Assembly: GCF_900107965.1 (NCBI RefSeq)
Contig: NZ_FNVU01000008.1
Span: 186,001-250,000, forward strand
DNA from: Actinacidiphila yanglinensis
GTDB taxonomy: Bacteria; Actinomycetota; Actinomycetes; Streptomycetales; Streptomycetaceae
Direction: 5' to 3'
DNA: 64,000 nucleotides
Shown here: in pieces, positions 57,486 through 64,000 of the stretch
Numbering within the stretch: position 1 is the first letter of the stretch
Layout: each line of letters starts with the position of its first letter
The notes under the pieces: model-generated
Told to the model about the DNA's origin: nothing
What the model saw: only the letters and a program-made list of their open reading frames with translations
Database searches by the model: none
Translations under genes and position numbers: made by a program

Positions 57486-58189
57486 GCCGCCCGGCCGGCG
57501 TGACCGCCGTACGTCAGGAGGCCGCCGGCCGCCGGGCCCGCCGCGGGAGCGCCGTGTGCGCGCTCGCGGCGGGCCTGGCGCTGCTGTGCGGGTGCGCGTC
57601 GACCGCGCCCGCGCAGACGCCGTCCGACGGCGGGTCGGTGGCGCCGAGCACCTCGGCCGCGGGCCACGTGCCGAGCCCGTCCACGTCCGCACCCGCGGCC
57701 TCGGCCTCGGCCTCGGCGCAGCCCATGGCCCGCTCGACGCCCGCGCGCCTGCGCATCCCCTCGATCGGCGTCGACACGCCGGTGGAGTCCCTCGGCCTGG
57801 CCGCGGACGGCGAGGTGAAGGTGCCGCCGATCGAGAAGCACGCCCCCGCGGGGTGGTACGACGGCTCGCCGACGCCCGGCCAGCTCGGCCCCTCGGTGAT
57901 CCTCGGGCACGTCACCGTCGGCGCCTACGGTGACGGGGTGTTCCTGCACCTGGACGAGCTACGCAAGGGGGAGACCGTGTCGGTGGTCCGCGCCGACCGC
58001 TCGGTGGCCACCTTCGTCGTGGACCGGGTGCAGACCGTCGCCAAGTCGCATTTCCCGACATCGGCCGTGTACGGGAACGTCGACCACCCTGAGCTGCGTC
58101 TCATCACATGCGGCGGGACCCGGATCAGCGGGGGCGGCGGCTACCCGGACAACGTGATCGTGTACGCCTCGCTGGTGTCCGGATCGTGA
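57482..58189 (+). CDS. Class F sortase
   Basis: A 235-residue transpeptidase. An N-terminal hydrophobic segment (about 21-38, ending LLCGC, a possible lipobox) and an Ala/Ser/Pro-rich spacer precede the sortase domain (about 85-235). Catalytic residues: His in VILGHVTVG, Cys in LRLITCGG and Arg in GGTRISGGGG. The domain layout RLRIPSIGVDTPVESLGL is typical of class F, whose natural substrates are poorly known. The TTG start overlaps the upstream stop codon, so it is translated with the LAXTG protein, its most likely substrate (inference). Confidence 0.92.
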   Translation: MSRPAGVTAVRQEAAGRRARRGSAVCALAAGLALLCGCASTAPAQTPSDGGSVAPSTSAAGHVPSPSTSAPAASASASAQPMARSTPARLRIPSIGVDTPVESLGLAADGEVKVPPIEKHAPAGWYDGSPTPGQLGPSVILGHVTVGAYGDGVFLHLDELRKGETVSVVRADRSVATFVVDRVQTVAKSHFPTSAVYGNVDHPELRLITCGGTRISGGGGYPDNVIVYASLVSGS

Positions 58190-58779
58190 ACCCGACGCCG
58201 ACCGTACCGGCCCGCCGACCGTGCGGCCTGACCGGGCCGGTACGGTCGGCGGGCCCCGCCGGGCAGTCACGACGAGCGAGGGGAGCGGTCATCCGGTCTC
58301 AAGAGCGCGCGGCCTCCGAGCTGTTCGCGGCCCTGTACCCGCGGTTGGCGGGCTGGGTGCGCAAGCTGGTGGACGACGACGGGACCGCGCACGAGATCGC
58401 GTCCGAGGCGTTCACCCGGCTGTGGGCGCGCTGGACGAAGGTCGAGGAGCCAAGCGGGTTCCTCTACGTGACCGCGGCGAACCTGGTGCGCGACCACTGG
58501 CGCAGACTGGAGCGCGAACGGCGCGCCCTGCGCCGGGTGACGACGGAGGAAGCGGTGAAGCAGCAGCCGGAGGCGACCGACCCCACGGTGCGCATGCTCG
58601 TGCAGTCGCTGCCGGAGCGGCTGCGCAACCCGGCGCTGCTCTACTACTACGCCGACCTGCCGGTCCGGGAGGTGGCGGCCCTGCTGGGCCGCCGGGAGGG
58701 CACCGTCAAGGCCGATCTGCACGCCGCCCGTGAACTGCTGCGCGCCAAGCTCGGGGAGCACCATGACCGGATTTCCTGA
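58186..58779 (+). CDS. ECF-like RNA polymerase sigma factor
   Basis: A 197-residue sigma factor when started at the GTG that overlaps the sortase stop codon (GTGA). Region 2 is ELFAALYPRLAGWVRKLVDDDGTAHEIASEAFTRLWARW and FLYVTAANLVRDHWR; region 4 is LPERLRNPALLYYYADLPVREVAALLGRREGTVKADLHAARELL. Conserved sequence begins only at about residue 40 (VIRSQERAASELF), right after AGGGGAG, but that position has GTC/ATC, not a normal start. A perfect 19-bp inverted repeat lies between the two points. The N-terminus is therefore uncertain. The downstream DUF4232 membrane gene overlaps by 17 nt. Confidence 0.82.
   Translation: MNPTPTVPARRPCGLTGPVRSAGPAGQSRRARGAVIRSQERAASELFAALYPRLAGWVRKLVDDDGTAHEIASEAFTRLWARWTKVEEPSGFLYVTAANLVRDHWRRLERERRALRRVTTEEAVKQQPEATDPTVRMLVQSLPERLRNPALLYYYADLPVREVAALLGRREGTVKADLHAARELLRAKLGEHHDRIS
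58196..58251. repeat. Perfect 19-bp inverted repeat at the sortase–sigma junction
   Basis: CGCCGACCGTACCGGCCCG (58196-58214) is repeated exactly inverted at 58233-58251, with an 18-nt loop. It starts seven bases after the sortase stop codon. It could be a terminator, an attenuator of sigma translation or a large operator. Confidence 0.9.
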
Positions 58780-59764
58780 CCGCCCCGGGGTTCCGGACCG
58801 GCCCGACGACCACGGTGGACCCGGGGCTCCCGGCGGTTCCGGCGGTTCCGGCCACCAGGGCGGTGGCGACCCCGGCGCGCGCGCCGATCCCTTCTCCCAC
58901 ACGGAGCGGTTCGACCGCCTCGGCGGGATCGACGACCCCGAGGGCGACGGCGCCCCCGACCCGGTGGAGCGCCTGATGCGGCCGCCGGGCGGCTACCTTG
59001 CCGCCCCACCGGGCTCGTTCGAGCGCATCAGGCGCCGGGCGGTGCGGCGGCGCACGGTCCGCGCGCTCGCGGGCGGCGGCGTGGCCGCCGCCGTGATCGC
59101 CGGTGCGCTCTTCGTGACCGGGGTGATCGACCCCGGCGGCAACGGCGACGAGGTGGTCGGCCCCCCGGCCAGCAACTCTCTGACCGGCACCCCCACGCCC
59201 TCCGGCACGCCGACGGCCCGGCCGTCCGGCACACCGGCCACCGGCACGGGCGGCTCGCACACCCCGGCCGCGCCCACTCCCACGACACCGACCTCCGGCG
59301 CCACCACCGGGAGCGCCGGCGCGCCCTCCACCGCCCCGACGGGCGGGGACACCACCCCGATGTGCGCCGCCTCGCAGCTCAGCGCCGCCCTCGGCGGCGG
59401 CGACGCGGGCGCCGGCAACCTCTACCGCTACCTGGTGATCACCAACACCGGCTCGACGGCCTGCCATCTCACCGGCTATCCCGGCCTGTCGATGCTCGAC
59501 GCGAACGGCCAGCAGATCGGCCAGCCCGCCACCCGCAGGCCCATGGACTACTCCCCCGTCGTGCTGAAGCCCGGTGGGACCGCCAGCGACACCATCCACA
59601 CCGCCAACCAGCAGGGCACCTGCCTGCCGGCCTCGACACAGCTCAAGATGTACCCGCCGGGCAGCAAGGCGTCGCTGACGTTCACCGGGCAGATCACGGA
59701 GTGCGCCGGCATGTTCGAGATCACCCCCTTCATCGCGGGCGAGACCGGCAATCCCCCGTCCTGA
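58763..59764 (+). CDS. Membrane protein with extracellular DUF4232 domain, partner of the sigma factor
   Basis: A 333-residue protein. Residues 1-95 are cytoplasmic (Gly/Pro/Asp-rich, then FERIRRRAVRRRTVRAL), one membrane helix covers about 98-118, and a long Thr/Pro-rich external linker leads to a DUF4232 domain (about 200-325). This layout (cytoplasmic N-terminus, single helix, outer sensor domain) resembles anti-sigma factors, and the gene overlaps the sigma gene by 17 nt, but no clear zinc anti-sigma motif is present. The DUF4232 domain matches the upstream LAXTG protein at 99 of 124 positions by hand count. GGGGAG precedes the ATG at 58763. Confidence 0.85.
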   Translation: MTGFPDRPGVPDRPDDHGGPGAPGGSGGSGHQGGGDPGARADPFSHTERFDRLGGIDDPEGDGAPDPVERLMRPPGGYLAAPPGSFERIRRRAVRRRTVRALAGGGVAAAVIAGALFVTGVIDPGGNGDEVVGPPASNSLTGTPTPSGTPTARPSGTPATGTGGSHTPAAPTPTTPTSGATTGSAGAPSTAPTGGDTTPMCAASQLSAALGGGDAGAGNLYRYLVITNTGSTACHLTGYPGLSMLDANGQQIGQPATRRPMDYSPVVLKPGGTASDTIHTANQQGTCLPASTQLKMYPPGSKASLTFTGQITECAGMFEITPFIAGETGNPPS

Positions 59765-59775
59765 CCCGGGCGCAC

Positions 59776-59870
59776 GGGTGTGCGCCCGGCGCACGGGTGT
59801 GCGCCCGGCGCGGGGGTGTGCGCCCGGTGCGGGGGTGTGCGCCCGGTGCGGGGGTGTGCGCCCGGTGCGG
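59776..59870. repeat. 19-bp tandem repeat, five copies
   Basis: Five direct copies of GGGTGTGCGCCCGGTGCGG (first two with small changes) run without spacers from 59776 to 59870, 12 nt after the DUF4232 stop codon. The first copy, together with GGGCGCAC before it, forms an 8-bp hairpin (59768-59775 with 59780-59787) and could act as a terminator. The gap between genes (59765-59991) holds no gene. Confidence 0.92.
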
Positions 59871-59991
59871 GGGTACCTGTGAGGTACGCGAAGCTTTGAA
59901 TCCGGACGCGAAGCGGTAACGGCCTGTGAGGATCCGCGGGCCTGATCGGCGTCCCCGGCCTAGCCTTGAGGACGGGGAAGGAGAGGTGACC

Positions 59992-61278
59992 GTGCTGCGA
60001 CGATCCCGGGCCGACCGCCCTCCCGCCCCGGAGCGCTCGCAGTCCCCTGCCGCGCCCGGGGACGGCGAGGCCGACCGCGTGGACCAGGATGCCGAGCCGG
60101 ACGTCATGCCGGCGGCCGACGGAGGGTCCGACACCGGGAGCAGCCTGCTTCCGGTCGCGATGGACCGGCCGTCCGCGCCGCTGTCCCTGACGGTGCTGCC
60201 CTACGCCGTGATGGCGGTGGTGGCCCTGGTGGACGGGATCGGCGGCGCGAGCGTGGGCCTGCTGCCGCTGGTGGCGCTCGGCCCGGCGTTCGCCGGGCTG
60301 GTCGGCTCCTGGGTGCGGACCGCGGTGATCGGCGCGCTGGCCGTCGCCGTGGTCTGCGCGCTGGGCGCGGTGGACGGGCTGTTCGCCGAGCGGCGCGGGT
60401 TCGCCGCGATCGGCGCGGTGCTGGGCGTGACCATCGCCGCGGTGATCGCCGCGGTCACCCGCCAGCGGCGCGAGGCGGAACTGGCGAACGTCCGGTCGAT
60501 CGCGGAGGTCGCGCAGCGCGTCCTGCTGCGGCCGGTCCCGCGCAGGGCCGGCCCTCTGCGGGCCGCCGTGTCGTACACCTCCGCGGTGACCGAGGCCAGG
60601 ATCGGCGGGGACCTGTACGAGGTGGTGTCGTCGCCCGCGGGGGTGCGGGTGATCATCGGCGACGTGCAGGGCAAGGGGCTGGACGCGGTGGAGACGGCCG
60701 CGGTGGTGCTGGGCGCCTTCCGCGAGGCGGCGCACGACGAGAAGACCCTGACCGGGGTGGGTGAGCGGGTGGAGCGCGCGGCCGACCGCACCCTCGGCGG
60801 CGAGAAGTTCGTCACCGCGGTGATCGCGGAGATCCGCCCGATGGGCGGCACCACGCTGCTGAACTTCGGCCACCCGCCGCCGATGATCGTCGGTCCCCGG
60901 GGGCAGGTGCGCTTCCCCGAGCCGCCCGCGTACTCGCTGCCGCTGGGCCTCGGGTTGCGGCAGGACCAGCCGCCGCTGCCGTTCGAGGTGGACTTCCACC
61001 CCGGCGACCAGATGCTGCTGTACACCGACGGGGTCACCGAGGCCCGGGACCGGTCGGGGACGTTCTACCCCCTCGGCGAGCGGGCGCACGTGCTGGCCGA
61101 CCGCGACCCGCAGCGGGCCCTGGAGGCGCTGCGGGCGGACCTGATCCGGCACACGGGCGGGCCGCTCCACGACGACGCGGCGATGCTGCTGCTGCGCTAC
61201 CAGGACGCCGGTGACCCCTCGCGGCCGGCCCGGGCCGACGCGGCCACGGGCGACGGCGGGGACGCGGTCGGGGACTGA
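59992..61278 (+). CDS. Membrane-anchored SpoIIE-type PP2C phosphatase (second copy)
   Basis: A 428-residue protein. A polar N-terminal part (1-65) is followed by three or four membrane segments (about 65-155), a linker helix (RREAELANVRSIAEVAQRVLL) and a SpoIIE PP2C domain (about 175-405) with EARIGGDLYEV, IIGDVQGKGLDA and LYTDGVTEARD. It resembles the phosphatase at 40149 in layout and in the motif YT-x-A/S-x-x-x-EARIGGDL, so the two are paralogues. The likely start is GTG 59992 (AAGGAG eight bases upstream); GTG 59986 is in frame and also possible. No anti-sigma partner is adjacent. Confidence 0.9.
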   Translation: MLRRSRADRPPAPERSQSPAAPGDGEADRVDQDAEPDVMPAADGGSDTGSSLLPVAMDRPSAPLSLTVLPYAVMAVVALVDGIGGASVGLLPLVALGPAFAGLVGSWVRTAVIGALAVAVVCALGAVDGLFAERRGFAAIGAVLGVTIAAVIAAVTRQRREAELANVRSIAEVAQRVLLRPVPRRAGPLRAAVSYTSAVTEARIGGDLYEVVSSPAGVRVIIGDVQGKGLDAVETAAVVLGAFREAAHDEKTLTGVGERVERAADRTLGGEKFVTAVIAEIRPMGGTTLLNFGHPPPMIVGPRGQVRFPEPPAYSLPLGLGLRQDQPPLPFEVDFHPGDQMLLYTDGVTEARDRSGTFYPLGERAHVLADRDPQRALEALRADLIRHTGGPLHDDAAMLLLRYQDAGDPSRPARADAATGDGGDAVGD

Positions 61279-61342
61279 ACGCCCCCGGACGGCCCGGACC
61301 TCCCCGTACCGTGCCCAGGCTCCGGCAAGCGGCGCAGCCCCG

Positions 61343-62068
61343 TCAGCGGCAGTCCGGGTGACCCCACCCGTCCGGGTTCTTCGTGATCGGCTCGCCCGCA
61401 GCGTACGGCCGGCCGCAGCGGCACCGGCCCGGGTACTTGGCCTTCAGCGTGCGCACGGCGCCCCCGCCGGCCTTGCCGGACCCGGAGCCGGACCCGGACG
61501 CCTCGGACCCGCCGCCGCCCGGCGCCGGCCGCGTGGAGGAGCGAGCCCCGCCCTTGGCGGGCTTGCGGGAGCTCGCGGGAGCGGGCGGCGGGGCGGGCGA
61601 GCCGACCGCGCTGCTCGCGGCCTGCTGGGTGGAGGCGGCCTGGCTGGCGGCGCGGTCGGCGAAGTCGTTCAGCCGGTCGCCGCCGACCTGGTGCGCGGGC
61701 ACGTACCGGAACTCGACGGCCCGCCCCGCCAGCAGGGCGTCGATGCGCACCACCAGCTCCTGGTTGGCGACGGGCTTGCCCGCGGAGTTCTTCCAGCCGT
61801 TGCGCTTCCAGCCCGGCAGCCAGCTGGTGACGGCCTTCATCGCGTACTGGGAGTCCATCCGGACCTCCAGCGGCACCGCGGGGTCGACGGTCGTCAACAG
61901 CTCTTCCAGGGCGGTGAGTTCGGCGACGTTGTTGGTCGCCGTGCCCAGCGGGCCCGCCGCCCACCGGTCGGGCTCGCCCGAGCCGTCGGCCATGACCCAG
62001 CCCCAGCCGGCCGGACCCGGATTTCCTTTGGACGCGCCGTCACAGGCGGCGATGATGCGGTCTGCCAC
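61343..62068 (-). CDS. rnhA: Ribonuclease HI with Cys-rich C-terminal tail
   Basis: A 241-residue protein. The RNase HI domain (1-145) has all acidic catalytic residues: IAACDGASKGNPGPAGWGW (Asp), NNVAELTALEELL (Glu), VRMDSQYAM (Asp) and DRLNDFADRAA (Asp). It cuts RNA in RNA/DNA hybrids. A 60-residue Ser/Gly/Pro linker joins a small C-terminal module RCRCGRPYAAGEPITK ... WGHPDC, with three Cys and one His suited to zinc binding. Similar zinc modules at the end of actinobacterial nucleases help nucleic-acid binding. The GTG start is supported by GGAG close upstream. Confidence 0.92.
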   Translation of the reverse strand: MADRIIAACDGASKGNPGPAGWGWVMADGSGEPDRWAAGPLGTATNNVAELTALEELLTTVDPAVPLEVRMDSQYAMKAVTSWLPGWKRNGWKNSAGKPVANQELVVRIDALLAGRAVEFRYVPAHQVGGDRLNDFADRAASQAASTQQAASSAVGSPAPPPAPASSRKPAKGGARSSTRPAPGGGGSEASGSGSGSGKAGGGAVRTLKAKYPGRCRCGRPYAAGEPITKNPDGWGHPDCR

Positions 62069-62137
62069 GCTCCGATCATGCCACCTGCCGGGGGCACGGC
62101 GGACACGGGACGCCTGCGCGGGGCGGGTATATGCGGG

Positions 62138-62163
62138 CCCGACCCGCGCAGGCGCGGGTCGGG
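62138..62163 (-). terminator. Terminator of the NDH-2 gene
   Basis: A perfect 12-bp stem (62138-62149 with 62152-62163) with a 2-nt apex lies immediately after the NDH-2 stop codon on the minus strand. Confidence 0.75.
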
Positions 62164-62164
62164 G

Positions 62165-63532
62165 CTACTTCTGCTGCAGGTGGGCGGCCTCGGTGTGCTC
62201 GCGGACCTGCTCCGGCGTCAGGTACGCGTCGGTGTACTCGAAGTCGCGCAGCGCGGCGGGGGTGCGGGCCAGGAAGCCGGTCCGCACGAAGTCGTCGCCG
62301 GCGACGGCGTTGAGCAGCCAGTTGGTGAGCACCCGGGTCTTGGCCACGTTGGTGCGCAGGGCGGACCAGTGGTAGCCGCGGGCGACGGCCTGGGCGGGCA
62401 GGCCGCGCAGCTCGATGCCGACCGGCTTGGACACGGCGTCCCGGCCGCCGAGGTCGACGACGAGCCCGAGGTCCTTGTGCATGTACGGCTGCAGGGGCCG
62501 GCCGCGCAGGGACGCGATGACGTTGTCGGCGACCTTGCGGCCCTGGCGCATGGCGTGCTGGGCGGTGGGCGGGCAGACCGCGGCCTCGTCGTCCTTGGTG
62601 AGGTCGGGCACGGCGGCGGCGTCGCCGAGCGCGAAGACCCCGGACCGGCCGGGCACGGACATCTGCGCGGTGACCGCGAGGCGGCCGCGTACCGTCTCCG
62701 CGTCCAGGGTCTTGATCAGCGGGCTCGCGACGACGCCCGCGGTCCAGATCAGGGTGCGGCAGGGCAGGACCCGGCCGTCGGTGAAGGTGACCTCCTCCGG
62801 GCCCGCCTTGGCGATGGAGACGCCGAGCGAGATGTCGATGCCGCGGTCCCGCAGGATCTTCTGCGCGCTCAGGCCGAGCTTCTCGCCGAGTTCGGGCATC
62901 AGCTTCGGCGCGATGTCGATCAGGTGCCACTTGATCTGGCGCGGGTCCAGCCGCGGGTAGCGCGTGGCGGCGTTGCTGGTCAGGCGCTGAAGGCAGGCGG
63001 CGGTCTCGGTGCCCGCGTAGCCGCCGCCGACGACGACGAACTGCAGCCGCGCGGTGCGCTCGGCGGCGTCGTGGCTGGCGTCGGCGAGGTCGAGCTGCGA
63101 GATCACGTGGTCGCGCACGAAGGCGGCCTCCGCGAGGGTCTTCATGCCGCGCGCATTGTCCGCCAGCCCCGGGATGTCGAAGGTGCGCGTGACGCTGCCG
63201 GGCGCCAGCACGAGGTAGTCGTAGGGCTCGTCGACGATCTCCCCGGCGAGGTTGCGGACGACGCAGACCTTCGCCTTGGTGTCCACGCCGATCGCGCCGC
63301 CGGGCACGATCCGGGTGCGGTACTTCTTGCTCCGGCGCAGCGAGACCGCGATGGACTGGGGGGTGAGGATGCCGGAGGCGACCTGCGGCAGCAACGGCAG
63401 GTAGAGCTGGTACGAGAACGGCGTCACCAGGGCGATGTCCGCCTCGCCGGCGCCGAGTCTGCGCTCCAGCCGGCGTACGCACCCCACTCCGGCGAAGCCC
63501 GCGCCCACCACGAGGATTTTCGGTCGTGCCAC
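62165..63532 (-). CDS. ndh: Type II NADH dehydrogenase (NDH-2)
   Basis: A 455-residue FAD enzyme with two dinucleotide folds: FAD-binding KILVVGAGFAGVGCVRRLERR at the N-terminus and NAD-binding LQFVVVGGGYAGTETAACL near 165. The FAD C-terminal motif is FALGDAAAV, followed by CPPTAQHAMRQG. These match membrane-associated, non-proton-pumping NADH:quinone oxidoreductases. The GTG start has GGAAGG six bases upstream. The protein lacks strong membrane helices, as expected for a peripheral enzyme. It is monocistronic with its own terminator, and may supply quinol to terminal oxidases. Confidence 0.9.
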   Translation of the reverse strand: MARPKILVVGAGFAGVGCVRRLERRLGAGEADIALVTPFSYQLYLPLLPQVASGILTPQSIAVSLRRSKKYRTRIVPGGAIGVDTKAKVCVVRNLAGEIVDEPYDYLVLAPGSVTRTFDIPGLADNARGMKTLAEAAFVRDHVISQLDLADASHDAAERTARLQFVVVGGGYAGTETAACLQRLTSNAATRYPRLDPRQIKWHLIDIAPKLMPELGEKLGLSAQKILRDRGIDISLGVSIAKAGPEEVTFTDGRVLPCRTLIWTAGVVASPLIKTLDAETVRGRLAVTAQMSVPGRSGVFALGDAAAVPDLTKDDEAAVCPPTAQHAMRQGRKVADNVIASLRGRPLQPYMHKDLGLVVDLGGRDAVSKPVGIELRGLPAQAVARGYHWSALRTNVAKTRVLTNWLLNAVAGDDFVRTGFLARTPAALRDFEYTDAYLTPEQVREHTEAAHLQQK

Positions 63533-63657
63533 GGCTGACCTTCCCTTCTGCGGCCCGGCTGCTGTTCCTGGCGTGCGCCTGCCCACGGATCGCGGCCTCG
63601 CACCTCCTGTCCTACCCCGCGGGAAGGTGGGCCGCCAGCGGAACCGTGGGACGGATA

Positions 63658-64000
63658 TCAGGCAGAGGTGGTCAGGACAACGCGGCCGCCGGGTTCGGTG
63701 GGGGTGGTCCAGGCCCGCTCGACGTCGGCGAGCGGCAGCGGAAGGGCGGCGGCGGTGAGCGTTCCGGAGGACAACTCCTCGATCAGGGCGGGGAGTTCGG
63801 CGATCATTCCGGCCGCGGTGAGCGAGCCCTGACCGCTGCCCATGATCCGCAGGTTGGCCGCGCGGAGCACGAAGGAGGGCAGGGTGATGTCGGGTCCGGC
63901 CATGGAGCCGATCTGGATCCAGTCCAGGGCCGCGCTGCGCTCGGTGCGCCGGGTGAGCAGCGCGGGGATGGCGAGTTCGGTCGGGGCGCCCCAGGTGTAG
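63658..64000 (-). CDS. Zinc-type alcohol dehydrogenase/quinone oxidoreductase (3' part only)
   Basis: The minus-strand frame is open from the window edge (64000) to the stop at 63658, giving the last 113 residues: YTWGAPTELAIPALLTRRTE at the start, then LDWIQIGSMAGPDITLPSFVL, RIMGSGQGSLT and GRVVLTTSA at the end. These are the end of the Rossmann region and the C-terminal part of MDR-superfamily dehydrogenases. The catalytic zinc and NADP motifs would lie outside the window, so the substrate cannot be judged. It is truncated by the window, not broken. Confidence 0.75.
   Translation of the reverse strand, partial: YTWGAPTELAIPALLTRRTERSAALDWIQIGSMAGPDITLPSFVLRAANLRIMGSGQGSLTAAGMIAELPALIEELSSGTLTAAALPLPLADVERAWTTPTEPGGRVVLTTSA

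Noticed and set aside
59776-59870. Tandem repeats considered as a CRISPR array
   Set aside because: Copies are directly adjacent with no spacers, only 19 bp long, and there are no cas genes.

Overview
The window is high-GC DNA with strong G/C bias at third codon positions, many GTG/TTG starts, 1–4 nt stop/start overlaps (ATGA, GTGA, TTGA), SpoIIE-type phosphatases and secreted glycoside hydrolases. This fits a chromosomal region of a Streptomycetaceae-like actinomycete (inference; no rRNA gene is present to fix the genus). It reads as a catabolic and accessory region. I saw no phage genes, no intact insertion sequence, no CRISPR array and no tRNA.

Layout. 0.3–2.0 kb: VOC protein, DUF1772 membrane protein and a divergent TetR regulator with two identical-type operators. 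2.2–7.5 kb: Tat-exported amine oxidase, a single ORF that joins a phytoene/squalene synthase to a polyprenyl diphosphate synthase, a small DoxX-like protein and a methyltransferase. 7.7–12.1 kb: secreted GH16 glucanase under a LacI-type operator, an orphan cytochrome oxidase subunit I with a coupled small membrane protein, and a broken maltose acetyltransferase gene. 12.3–20.2 kb: a myo-inositol catabolic cluster (Gfo/Idh dehydrogenase, GntR regulator, then an iolE-, iolC-, aldolase-, iolB- and iolD-like gene, the last four joined by ATGA overlaps). 20.3–30.9 kb: ROK regulator, carbohydrate ABC importer (binding lipoprotein plus two permeases, no ATPase), GH38 alpha-mannosidase and GH2 beta-galactosidase. 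31–38.2 kb: dihydrolipoamide dehydrogenase, TMEM175-type channel, a five-part Fe-S/globin protein facing a MarR gene, and several small genes. 38.2–46.1 kb: DUF5010 glycosidase, SpoIIE phosphatase, nickel/cobalt transporter with a cobalamin riboswitch, APH-like kinase, histidine phosphatase and RidA. 46.2–53.2 kb: secreted GH42-like enzyme, SGNH esterase, DUF-type proteins and a SpoIIE-HATPase protein. 53.3–61.3 kb: two-domain VOC protein, a coupled pair of surface proteins (vWA), a DUF4232/LAXTG protein – class F sortase – sigma factor – DUF4232 membrane protein cluster, and a third SpoIIE phosphatase. 61.3–64 kb: RNase HI with a C-terminal Cys-rich tail, NDH-2, and the end of an alcohol/quinone dehydrogenase gene cut by the window edge.

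How it fits together. The inositol cluster has the clearest regulation. A 19-nt motif matching at 15 positions lies at the same place relative to the −35 box of both the Gfo/Idh promoter and the iol operon promoter, and also overlaps a likely GntR promoter. Next to it, the ROK–ABC–mannosidase–galactosidase block looks like uptake and breakdown of a mannose/galactose-containing glycoside, possibly one that carries inositol (inference). The other points that merit a closer look are the prenyl-synthase fusion, the CDGSH/Fe-S/globin protein, the sortase–sigma–DUF4232 duplication and the perfect 19-bp inverted repeat inside it.
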